Assembly (NCBI GenBank): GCA_026419705.1
Contig: JANZYY010000402.1
Coordinates: 1-5,214 of the forward strand
Source of the DNA: Fischerella sp.
GTDB lineage: Bacteria > Cyanobacteriota > Cyanobacteriia > Cyanobacteriales > Nostocaceae
Length of the DNA: 5,214 nucleotides
Direction: 5' to 3'
The notes beneath the pieces are model-generated. The model had not been told where the DNA came from, searched no databases, and saw only the letters and a list, made by a program, of their open reading frames with translations. Position 1 is the first letter of the stretch; each line of letters opens with the position of its first letter. Made by a program: the position numbers and the translations under genes. Of this stretch, positions 1-5,062 are shown piece after piece.

Positions 1-12
1 CTACTAACTTAA

Positions 13-43
13 TGTACAGACGTGCCATGGCACGTCTGGTACA
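13..43. repeat. Near-perfect palindromic element (dispersed hairpin repeat type)
   Basis: Positions 18-37 are a perfect 20-bp palindrome (AGACGTGCC next to its complement, centred on an NcoI-like CCATGG). Positions 13-17 (TGTAC) and 39-43 (GTACA) extend the stem to 15 pairs, with one unpaired G at 38. From memory, very similar palindromes with AGACGTGCCATGGCACGTCT cores recur in intergenic DNA of many filamentous cyanobacteria, which suggests a dispersed repeat; this could not be searched here. It lies just beyond the stop codon of the leftward SAM hydrolase gene, so its RNA would fold at that mRNA's 3' end. No T-tract follows on the minus strand, so it is not a standard intrinsic terminator. 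Confidence 0.8.
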
Positions 44-64
44 ACTACTAACTACTAACTACTT
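44..64. repeat. STRR heptamer array (TTAGTAG on the minus strand)
   Basis: Three consecutive 7-bp units, ACTACTA, ACTACTA and ACTACTT, read as TTAGTAG units on the minus strand. One further CTACTAA unit lies at 1-7, on the other side of the palindrome at 13-43, so the array appears to have been split by that element. The same unit occurs at 4104-4140. Short tandemly repeated repetitive (STRR) heptamers are a known trait of heterocystous cyanobacteria. The array overlaps the last codons and the TAG stop (48-50) of the leftward gene. Confidence 0.8.
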
Positions 65-851
65 GTATGGTATCTCCCAAATGCATCTGCAACTGCGAGC
101 GCGCATTACCGCAATTAATAGCAATCTCCACCCAGCCATGACTGCCAATCAGCGCGACCGCACTTCCTACTTTAACATCTCCATAAGTTCTACTCCCGGC
201 TATAGTCTTTTCACCTAAAACCACAACCCAACTTTTACCTTGCACGTAACTTCCAGGGATATTGCTGACTAAGTTACCGAAGTGGTCAATATATTGAATG
301 CAACCTGTGATGGTATTACCTGTCCGACTGCAGTTGGGTATCTCAAGCTTGACTAAAGTTTCTGGATCAATTTCTCGCCCTAGCCTTTTCAGGGGAACAC
401 CGCTAGCAAGATGCGCTCCTACTGGTGCAAAAATATCTCTACCGTGAAAAGTGCTGCTGGGATGGGGGGTACGCCAATACTCTGGGTTTGTCAGCTCTAC
501 CACTGCAATAGCAGGATTTTGGCTCAAAACTCCGGTAAATAAGCCATTGTCAGGACCCACTAAAAATCCATTTGCAAATTCCACTGCGATCGCCCTTCTT
601 AGTCCTCCCACACCCGGATCTACTACCGCCACATGCACTGTTCCCACAGGGAAATAGGGATAAGCATCCATAAGGCAAAACCTGGCTGCAGCAATGTCTT
701 GTGGTGGAATTTGGTGTGTTAAGTCTACTATCTTCACTCTAGAGTTAATCGTGGCGATCGCTCCCTTCATCACGCCAACATATACGTCGCGATCGCCAAA
801 ATCACTCAACAATGTTAGCAGTGCCTGTTGCTGCTGTTGATTCTCTAACAT
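48..851 (-). CDS. SAM hydrolase (S-adenosyl-L-methionine hydroxide adenosyltransferase, DUF62 family)
   Basis: This 267-residue protein belongs to the DUF62 / SAM hydroxide adenosyltransferase family, relatives of the SAM-dependent chlorinase and fluorinase. Characterised members split SAM with water-derived hydroxide into adenosine and L-methionine in the cytosol; the physiological reason is unclear. The N-terminal domain (about 11-155) shows LLSDFGDRD (14-22), DLTHQIPPQDI (43-53), VVDPGVGGLRR (76-86), VGPDNGLF (98-105) and FHGRDIFAP (135-143). The family's Asp-Arg-His triad fits D78, R85 and H136, with the spacing known for the archaeal enzyme (D68, R75, H127). The C-terminal domain (about 175-262) has the signature YIDHFGNLVSNIP (187-199). 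Length is normal. The ATG at 851 is the only Met before residue 28; a Q5-Q9 run lies just ahead of the domain, and no clear ribosome binding site is seen. The last residues (VVSS) and TAG stop are written by the heptamer array. Family assignment is firm; hydroxide rather than halide as the nucleophile is inferred. Confidence 0.94.
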   Translation of the reverse strand: MLENQQQQQALLTLLSDFGDRDVYVGVMKGAIATINSRVKIVDLTHQIPPQDIAAARFCLMDAYPYFPVGTVHVAVVDPGVGGLRRAIAVEFANGFLVGPDNGLFTGVLSQNPAIAVVELTNPEYWRTPHPSSTFHGRDIFAPVGAHLASGVPLKRLGREIDPETLVKLEIPNCSRTGNTITGCIQYIDHFGNLVSNIPGSYVQGKSWVVVLGEKTIAGSRTYGDVKVGSAVALIGSHGWVEIAINCGNARSQLQMHLGDTIQVVSS

Positions 852-911
852 TACTAGTTTTGAGGGTAATATAAAGTTTTTTTCTGTAGCAATAGTAACT
901 AAAATCTTGAT
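852..911. promoter_or_regulatory. Divergent AT-rich gap between the SAM hydrolase gene and the small ORF
   Basis: This 60-bp gap separates two divergently oriented genes and should hold at least part of both promoters. A -10-like TAATAT lies at 867-872 on the plus strand, and the overlapping minus-strand sequence reads TATATT. Neither has a convincing -35 box at 16-18 bp. The promoter role is inferred from position and composition only. Confidence 0.3.
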
Positions 912-1115
912 ATGTTAAAATTACAAGACATAAGTAAAAATTTAAGTAAGGATAGTCTTATGATTATGAATAGACTGGAAGCCTCAAAAAAAGCACAGGA
1001 AGTTCATAGAGAGAATATTAAAAAAAGCTTGCAGCATCGCCTGCAAGTAGCGAAAGCTAAAGGCGATGAAAACCTCATTCGCCAGTTAGAAGCAGAAATG
1101 AAGTATTTTAGCTAA
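912..1115 (+). CDS. Small conserved-looking charged helical protein, function unknown
   Basis: A 67-residue protein, rich in Lys, Glu and Gln, with no signal peptide, membrane segment or cysteine. I do not recognise its function. From about residue 20 to the end it should form one or two amphipathic helices (RLEASKKAQEVHRENIKK, then RLQVAKAKGDENLIRQLEAEM, joined near the AKGDEN turn), which suits a small coiled-coil or adaptor protein. I have an unverified impression of similar short proteins ending in GDENLIRQLEAEM in other cyanobacteria. The start is uncertain. ATG 912 gives 67 residues but has no Shine-Dalgarno sequence. ATG 960 (residue 17) has AAGGA at 948-952 with an ideal 7-nt spacer and gives 51 residues that keep the whole helical core. 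A strong terminator 49 bp after the stop supports a real, single-gene transcript. Confidence 0.7.
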   Translation: MLKLQDISKNLSKDSLMIMNRLEASKKAQEVHRENIKKSLQHRLQVAKAKGDENLIRQLEAEMKYFS

Positions 1116-1163
1116 ACCAAAAATTAACTGTTTTATAGTTCGTTCATAGTTCTGTTGCGTTTC

Positions 1164-1191
1164 AGCCCGCTAAATAGCGGGCTTTCTTCTT
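1164..1191 (+). terminator. Rho-independent terminator of the small ORF
   Basis: AGCCCGC (1164-1170) pairs with GCGGGCT (1177-1183), and two further T-A/A-T pairs can tighten the TAAATA loop. The stem is followed by TTCTTCTT (1184-1191). It lies 49 bp after the stop of the small gene at 912-1115 and isolates the latter from psbU. Confidence 0.85.
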
Positions 1192-1325
1192 CACAGTTTA
1201 TTTAGCAAAATTCCATCTTTGCAGATCCCCTCAAATCCGCAGGCTAATTCATGGTCAACAGAGAAAATACAGAACCTTGATTCCTTCATTTCACCTTTTA
1301 TTCCCACAATCTGAAAAAATTAAGA

Positions 1326-1344
1326 TATGTAAAGAATATGTAAC
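1326..1344 (-). promoter_or_regulatory. HLR1-like direct repeat, candidate RpaB site
   Basis: On the minus strand, GTTACATA (1344-1337) and TTTACATA (1333-1326) both match the half-site (G/T)TTACA(T/A)(T/A) of the HLR1 element. HLR1 is bound by the OmpR-family regulator RpaB in front of cyanobacterial photosynthesis and high-light genes. The gap here is 3 bp (11-bp period), whereas the published HLR1 consensus has 2 bp. The nearest downstream gene on the plus strand is psbU, 408 bp away, which makes photosynthetic control plausible but implies a long leader. Confidence 0.4.
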
Positions 1345-1542
1345 AAAAAGTCAGATTTTCCTAAAATTTGAGCGAACTTAGTTAGATTAAGAGTAAGTAT
1401 TGTTACTGAATAAAAAAATTTTTAGCAAAAGTTGGGTCAAACCTAGAAGCAGTAAAGATTGTGGATATTAATACGCTGTATATTAGTTTCTGATAACTGC
1501 TGTGTGTTGATTAAGCGATTGGCGATCGGCTAAAGGATGAAG

Positions 1543-1556
1543 GGTAAAAGGTAAAA
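1543..1556. repeat. GGTAAAA heptamer tandem
   Basis: Two exact GGTAAAA units (1543-1549 and 1550-1556), preceded by the purine-rich AAGGATGAAG. This resembles the short purine-rich repeats common in spacers of filamentous cyanobacteria. No function is apparent. Confidence 0.5.
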
Positions 1557-1626
1557 GAGCTGTGAGTAGGGTTTAGCCCTCAATGCTCCCTTTGGATAGG
1601 ATGAAGTCAGAGAAAACAAACTCCAT

Positions 1627-1657
1627 ACAAACCCTCAACTTATTGAGTAAGGTTTGT
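1627..1657 (+). other. Two-tier hairpin in the probable psbU leader
   Basis: ACAAACC (1627-1633) pairs with GGTTTGT (1651-1657). Inside it CTCAA (1634-1638) pairs with TTGAG (1643-1647) around a CTTA loop, leaving a TAA bulge (1648-1650). AACAAAC at 1615-1621 can pair instead with GTTTGTT (1652-1658), so two folds compete for the same strand. There is no T-tract, so it is not a terminator. If psbU is transcribed from far upstream, this would be part of its 5' untranslated region. Confidence 0.45.
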
Positions 1658-1751
1658 TTCGTATTCCATCCTGCCAACCTTTACAACCTCTAGCTGAAAG
1701 TTATGAGCTTAAAGCTTTTATTTCGGTTTGATGCAAAGAGGTAGAAAAATC

Positions 1752-2189
1752 GTGAAAGGATTGGTGCGTTTATTAACAGTCTTTAGCTTGTTGTTGGTGG
1801 GATGCTTGGCATGGCTGGGTACGCCTCAGATAGCCCAAGCAAGCAATTTAAACAGTTTTGCCTTGCCATCAATTCCTGTTCTAGCAGCGGATATAGCCCT
1901 GCGGAATCGGGCAGATGCTAAGCTTGCAGATGTATATGGTGAAAAAATAGATTTGAATAACACCAACGTGCGAGCTTTTCAGAAGTACCCTGGATTTTAT
2001 CCAAATCTAGCAGGGAAAATTATCAAAAATGCTCCTTACGAGCGAGTGGAGGATGTGCTGAAAATTGAAGGATTAACGGAACGCCAAAAACAATTACTGC
2101 AAGCTAACCTGGATAACTTCATCGTCACAGAAGTGGAACCTGCTTTCACCGAAGGATTCGATCGCATTAACCCCGGTATCTACAGATAA
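1752..2189 (+). CDS. psbU: Photosystem II 12 kDa extrinsic protein PsbU
   Basis: PsbU is a lumenal extrinsic subunit of photosystem II that, with PsbO and PsbV, shields the Mn4CaO5 cluster and stabilises chloride and calcium binding. The 145-residue precursor begins MKGLVRLLTVFSLLL, as I recall for Nostoc/Anabaena PsbU. It carries a signal peptide ending PQIAQA (25-30), predicting a mature protein from S31. The mature part matches the family: YGEKIDLNNTN (62-72), FQKYPGFYPNLAGKIIKNAPY (76-96), VEDVLKIEGLTERQKQLL (99-116) and the C-terminal DRINPGIYR; the middle forms the helix-hairpin-helix-like fold. I chose GTG 1752 because GAGG lies 10 nt upstream and homologues begin at MKGLV. An in-frame ATG at 1731 would add seven residues (MQRGRKI) but has no ribosome binding site. 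A terminator follows, so psbU is probably monocistronic. Confidence 0.95.
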   Translation: MKGLVRLLTVFSLLLVGCLAWLGTPQIAQASNLNSFALPSIPVLAADIALRNRADAKLADVYGEKIDLNNTNVRAFQKYPGFYPNLAGKIIKNAPYERVEDVLKIEGLTERQKQLLQANLDNFIVTEVEPAFTEGFDRINPGIYR

Positions 2190-2227
2190 CAGATAACCGT
2201 ATTTACAATTGATTTTTAAAGCAGCAA

Positions 2228-2258
2228 CCCACTCCTTTGCTGAGGGAGTGGGATGTTT
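2228..2258 (+). terminator. Probable psbU terminator hairpin
   Basis: CCCACTCC (2228-2235) pairs perfectly with GGAGTGGG (2245-2252) around a 9-nt loop, 38 bp after the psbU stop. The following sequence (ATGTTT) is only a weak T-tract, so it may act as a terminator or as a 3' stabilising hairpin. It argues against cotranscription of psbU and nadB. Confidence 0.65.
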
Positions 2259-2289
2259 GCTAACAGAAAGGAAGATCGGAAGGTGGAGA

Positions 2290-2339
2290 GGTGGGGAGAT
2301 GGCGAGGTAGGGAGAGAAATTCACCCCATCACCCCAACC
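2290..2339. repeat. Low-complexity G-rich/C-rich inverted repeat
   Basis: The G-rich arm GGTGGGGAGATGG (2290-2302) is nearly complementary to the C-rich arm CCATCACCCCAACC (2326-2339), with one mismatch and one extra base. It belongs to a longer purine tract from about 2267. Such tracts are common spacer sequence in filamentous cyanobacteria. The upstream GTG (2291) that opens the long nadB frame lies inside it. Confidence 0.6.
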
Positions 2340-2386
2340 CTACGGTCAGCCGAAAAAAGCGCGTCTACATCCCCAGAACCCCATCA

Positions 2387-2402
2387 CTTAACTACTTAAC
2401 TA
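2387..2402. repeat. CTTAACTA tandem, STRR-like
   Basis: Two exact CTTAACTA units (2387-2394, 2395-2402), followed by the related CTCTACTC. On the minus strand this reads TAGTTAAG, close to the TTAGTAG heptamers at 44-64 and 4104-4140. It ends 14 bp before the preferred nadB start, so these bases are probably untranslated spacer. Confidence 0.6.
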
Positions 2403-2416
2403 CTCTACTCCATACC

Positions 2417-4099
2417 TTGCTGCAAACGTACATCCCTAGCTATTTTGATGTTTTAGTAGTCGGCGCTGGTGCTGCTGGACTGTATACAGCACTTTGCTTG
2501 CCAGAGTCATTGCGAGTCGGCTTGATTACCAAAGAAACCATGTCTTTATCGGCCAGTGATTGGGCGCAGGGTGGTATTGCAGCTGCAGTAGCCCCAGACG
2601 ATTCGCCGTATCTGCACATTGAAGACACGCTGAAAGCAGGTGCTCTTTTGTGCGATCGCCCTGCGGTTGAATTTCTTGCCCAACAAGCCCCGAAAAGCAT
2701 TCAATCCTTGGTGGAATTGGGCGTCGCTTTCGATCGTCAGGGCGATAGTTTAGCTTTAACTTTAGAAGCTGCTCACTCCAAACATCGCGTTCTCCACGCC
2801 GCCGATACTACAGGTAGGGAAGTGATTACAACTCTTACTGCTCAAGTACTGCAACGCAAAAATATTCAAGTGATTCAACAAGCTTTAGCTTTGAGCTTGT
2901 GGTTGCATCCAGAAACTGGACACTGTCAGGGAATAAGCTTGTTTTATCAAGGTCAAATCACATGGGTAAAAGCTGGCGCGGTGGTGTTAGCAACAGGTGG
3001 TGGTGGTCAGGTCTTTGCTCAAACTACTAACCCTGCTGTCAGTACGGGGGATGGAGTAGCGATCGCTTGGCGTGCTGGCGCAATTCTCAGAGATTTAGAA
3101 TTTGTTCAATTTCATCCTACAGCCCTAACTAAACCTGGTGCTGACCGCTTTTTGATTAGTGAAGCTGTACGTGGTGAGGGAGCACATCTGATTGATAACG
3201 AAGGACGGCGTTTTGCCTTTGATTATCACCCTGCAGGTGAACTGGCCCCCAGAGATGTGGTAAGTAGAGCGATTTTCAGTCATTTGCAAAGTACAGCTAC
3301 CGACCCCGCTACTGCTCATGTCTGGTTGGATATGCGTCCCATTCCCGCCGAAAAGATTCGCCATCGCTTTCCCAACATCATCAAAGTCTGCAAGCGCTGG
3401 AATATTGATGTCTTTTCAGAACCCATTCCTGTTGCTCCTGCTGCTCATTACTGGATGGGTGGTATTCTCACAGATTTAATGAATCGTACTAATATTCCTG
3501 GTTTGTACGCCGTGGGAGAAACCGCCAGTACTGGTGTACATGGTGCAAATCGTCTTGCCAGTAATTCTCTGTTGGAATGTATTGTTTTTGGTGCCCAAAT
3601 GGCACATCTGCAATTGACAAGCGAGCCAACTGGTGCAGAGAAAGAGACACAAGCCCGATCGTGGCGAGAATACAGCGCCGATGTAGATGAATGGCAAACC
3701 CAACAAGAATTTTTAGAAGATTTACGGCAAAAAATACCACGTTTAGTGTGGCAAAGTGCTGGTATTTGTAGGGAACGATCGGGACTAGAAACAGCGATCG
3801 CAATTGTAGAATCTTGGCAGCAGGATTTTGCTAATTTAAGAATCAGCCAATTCTTGTTCTCTTTACCTGCTGAGGAATCGGCTAGTTTCACCATACCTAA
3901 TGTAGAACGGCAATTGCGATTGTGGGCAGAAACCCGCAATTTATTGGATGTAGCTTATTTAATTCTTAAAAGTGCTGCTTTCCGGACAGAAAGCAGAGGA
4001 GGACACTATCGCCTAGACTATCCTCAATCAGATCCCAACTGGCAAGCCCACACGCTGGTACAAGACCATAATTGGTGGAAATCTCCCGTGTTGGAGTAA
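2417..4099 (+). CDS. nadB: L-aspartate oxidase NadB
   Basis: NadB is a cytosolic FAD flavoenzyme that oxidises L-aspartate to iminoaspartate, which quinolinate synthase NadA condenses with dihydroxyacetone phosphate for de novo NAD synthesis. The 560-residue protein is near the usual length. It has the dinucleotide-binding GAGAAG (16-21), SASDWAQGGIAAA, LEAAHSKHRVLHAADTTGRE, QFHPTAL, AVRGEGA, ELAPRD, AHYWMGG and the C-terminal FAD motif HGANRLASNSLLE. Counterparts of the E. coli active-site residues are E117 (E121), H233 (H244), S248 (T259, conservative), R279 (R290), H344 (H351) and R379 (R386). The helical C-terminal domain is complete. The start is the weak point: no in-frame ATG precedes the FAD motif. 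TTG 2417 places the start where homologues have theirs (MLQTYIPSYFDVL) but lacks a ribosome binding site; CTG 2420 is adjacent. GTG 2291 would add 42 residues translated from repeats and is unlikely. nadA is not in the window. Confidence 0.96.
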   Translation: MLQTYIPSYFDVLVVGAGAAGLYTALCLPESLRVGLITKETMSLSASDWAQGGIAAAVAPDDSPYLHIEDTLKAGALLCDRPAVEFLAQQAPKSIQSLVELGVAFDRQGDSLALTLEAAHSKHRVLHAADTTGREVITTLTAQVLQRKNIQVIQQALALSLWLHPETGHCQGISLFYQGQITWVKAGAVVLATGGGGQVFAQTTNPAVSTGDGVAIAWRAGAILRDLEFVQFHPTALTKPGADRFLISEAVRGEGAHLIDNEGRRFAFDYHPAGELAPRDVVSRAIFSHLQSTATDPATAHVWLDMRPIPAEKIRHRFPNIIKVCKRWNIDVFSEPIPVAPAAHYWMGGILTDLMNRTNIPGLYAVGETASTGVHGANRLASNSLLECIVFGAQMAHLQLTSEPTGAEKETQARSWREYSADVDEWQTQQEFLEDLRQKIPRLVWQSAGICRERSGLETAIAIVESWQQDFANLRISQFLFSLPAEESASFTIPNVERQLRLWAETRNLLDVAYLILKSAAFRTESRGGHYRLDYPQSDPNWQAHTLVQDHNWWKSPVLE

Positions 4100-4103
4100 A
4101 GTG

Positions 4104-4140
4104 TTAGTGGTTAGTAGTTAGTGGTTAGTAGTTAGTGGTT
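4104..4140. repeat. STRR array, alternating TTAGTGG / TTAGTAG
   Basis: Five heptamers in strict alternation: TTAGTGG (4104, 4118, 4132) and TTAGTAG (4111, 4125), plus a trailing TT. The real unit may therefore be a 14-mer repeated 2.5 times. It begins 4 bp after the nadB stop and lies in the 82-bp gap between nadB and the convergent gene at 4182-4442. It is the same family as the array at 44-64. No intrinsic terminator was seen in this gap. Confidence 0.9.
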
Positions 4141-4181
4141 TGTTACAACACGTTGACGATAGTTCTTCAGCATAGCTGCCT

Positions 4182-4442
4182 TTAACGCGTGCCACTACCA
4201 TAAGAAGGACTGTCAGGACCACCATAATTAGGTGGTTCATAGTCGCTGTTCGATTTTGCACTTATTTTTAAATTTTGAGAGTCAACTTTTAGGCTGATTA
4301 AGCTACTTATGCTTCTTGTATTACTTTCATTATTAGCAATCATGTTGCTGAATATCCAAGTATGATCGGCAATTTCGAGAATTATCAGAGCTGCTCCGAT
4401 AAAAAACAAGACGACGCCAGTGATTTTCAAGCTAGTCCCCAT
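4182..4442 (-). CDS. Small membrane-anchored protein with a Gly/Pro/Ser-rich tail, function unknown
   Basis: An 86-residue protein of unknown function. Residues 7-25 (ITGVVLFFIGAALIILEIA) form one clear hydrophobic helix with a lysine before it, suggesting an N-terminal membrane anchor or uncleaved signal; no lipobox or Ala-x-Ala site is seen. Residues 35-66 are polar and Ser/Asn-rich. The last 19 residues (YEPPNYGGPDSPSYGSGTR) are likely disordered. From memory, tails of the PP..GGP.S...GSGTR type end other small cyanobacterial proteins, which would argue for a real gene; this is unverified. The ATG at 4442 is preceded by GAGGATT, a Shine-Dalgarno-like sequence placed rather close to the start. 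The gene is convergent with nadB, and the 770 bp upstream hold no partner gene. Confidence 0.65.
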   Translation of the reverse strand: MGTSLKITGVVLFFIGAALIILEIADHTWIFSNMIANNESNTRSISSLISLKVDSQNLKISAKSNSDYEPPNYGGPDSPSYGSGTR

Positions 4443-4861
4443 AATCCTCAGTAAATTAAATTTTTTTTATTGAATTAATTGCTTTTGGCTCTAAAAAACC
4501 GGAGTTCGTTGACTATTTTTTCCCGGTCATTACGTAGTTAAAAAATTACAGACAAAATCTCTTGACTTTGCCTAAAAGTTGCTATTTTTGTAGATGCTTC
4601 ATAGACTTATTGTTGTCTACTCTCTCTTAGTCTGCAACAATTTACATCTATCTAAAGTAGTAGCCCTCAATAAATACCACAATGATAATAGATACCCTGA
4701 TTTATTTTTAGAAAATTTTAACACTTAAGCGAGCAAACGCTGCAATCAAGACATCACAAGCTCAAAAAAAGATTACGCGTAATTGTTAAGAACGATACTT
4801 TCCCAACTTTTCAAGTAAAAATACTAAACTTTAAGTATTTATTTTTATCTATTTTTACTGT

Positions 4862-4896
4862 GCGATCGCGTAGGCGAGTAGCTTATATTTGATCGC
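4862..4896. repeat. HIP1-bearing repeat relic
   Basis: It starts with HIP1 (GCGATCGC, 4862-4869), continues GTAGGCGAGTAGC, and ends in GATCGC (4891-4896), which is an inverted copy of the opening GCGATC. From memory, it resembles degenerate copies of the GCGATCGC-GTAGGCG repeats scattered through Nostocales genomes. The family assignment was not verified. Confidence 0.45.
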
Positions 4897-5038
4897 TCCT
4901 TCAATATTAATACGGATGCTGGCTTCATCCAAATTTGTGTTTGGTCAAATGTGCGTACTTCCATAATGCCGACACACGTTTGTCAGATAAGCTACTTCCT
5001 ATGACGATTAATCTGCCAGCTAAGTTTCTCAACTGGAA

Positions 5039-5062
5039 CTGTAGTTAGTTCTGTAGTTAGTT
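5039..5062. repeat. 12-bp tandem duplication CTGTAGTTAGTT
   Basis: Two exact, adjacent copies of CTGTAGTTAGTT (5039-5050, 5051-5062). The embedded TAGTTAG is the core of the STRR heptamers elsewhere in the window, so this is probably a minor member of the same repeat class. Confidence 0.65.

Larger units (their letters stand above)
1192..1751. other. 560-bp non-coding region upstream of psbU
   Basis: No reading frame with coding character was found on either strand. The region is AT-rich between about 1300 and 1430. It holds an HLR1-like direct repeat (1326-1344), a GGTAAAA tandem (1543-1556) and a hairpin (1627-1657), listed separately. The psbU promoter must lie here, but I could not identify a -35/-10 pair with confidence. 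TTGAGC at 1368-1373 is a possible -35, but no good -10 sits 16-18 bp downstream. Confidence 0.6.

Noticed and set aside
1393..1406. GTA-N8-TAC, a match to the NtcA nitrogen-control box
   Set aside because: About one such match is expected by chance in a window of this size, and no TAN3T -10 box lies 20-24 bp downstream (1427-1436).
2291..2416. 42-residue N-terminal extension of NadB from GTG 2291
   Set aside because: Its codons run through a low-complexity inverted repeat and an STRR-like tandem, and NadB proteins normally begin about 10-15 residues before the FAD motif. The AGGTGG-like sequence upstream is part of the purine repeat.
3448..3939. 163-codon minus-strand ORF and overlapping shorter minus-strand ORFs within nadB
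   Set aside because: They lie antisense to well-conserved NadB motifs (AHYWMGG, HGANRLASNSLLE), and their translations have no family character, so they are shadows of nadB.
4498..4527. ACCGG/CCGGT inverted repeat followed by T's on the minus strand, a possible terminator
   Set aside because: The stem is only 5 bp with a 20-nt loop, and no leftward gene is known to the right of it.
4594..4728. 44-codon plus-strand ORF starting MLHRLIVVYS
   Set aside because: No Shine-Dalgarno sequence, AT-rich composition matching the surrounding spacer, and no recognisable protein pattern beyond a short hydrophobic start.
4877..4996. 10-bp inverted repeat AGTAGCTTAT / ATAAGCTACT about 100 bp apart, possible mobile-element ends
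   Set aside because: A 10-bp match in a spacer of this size is not significant. The interior holds no transposase, and no target duplication was seen.
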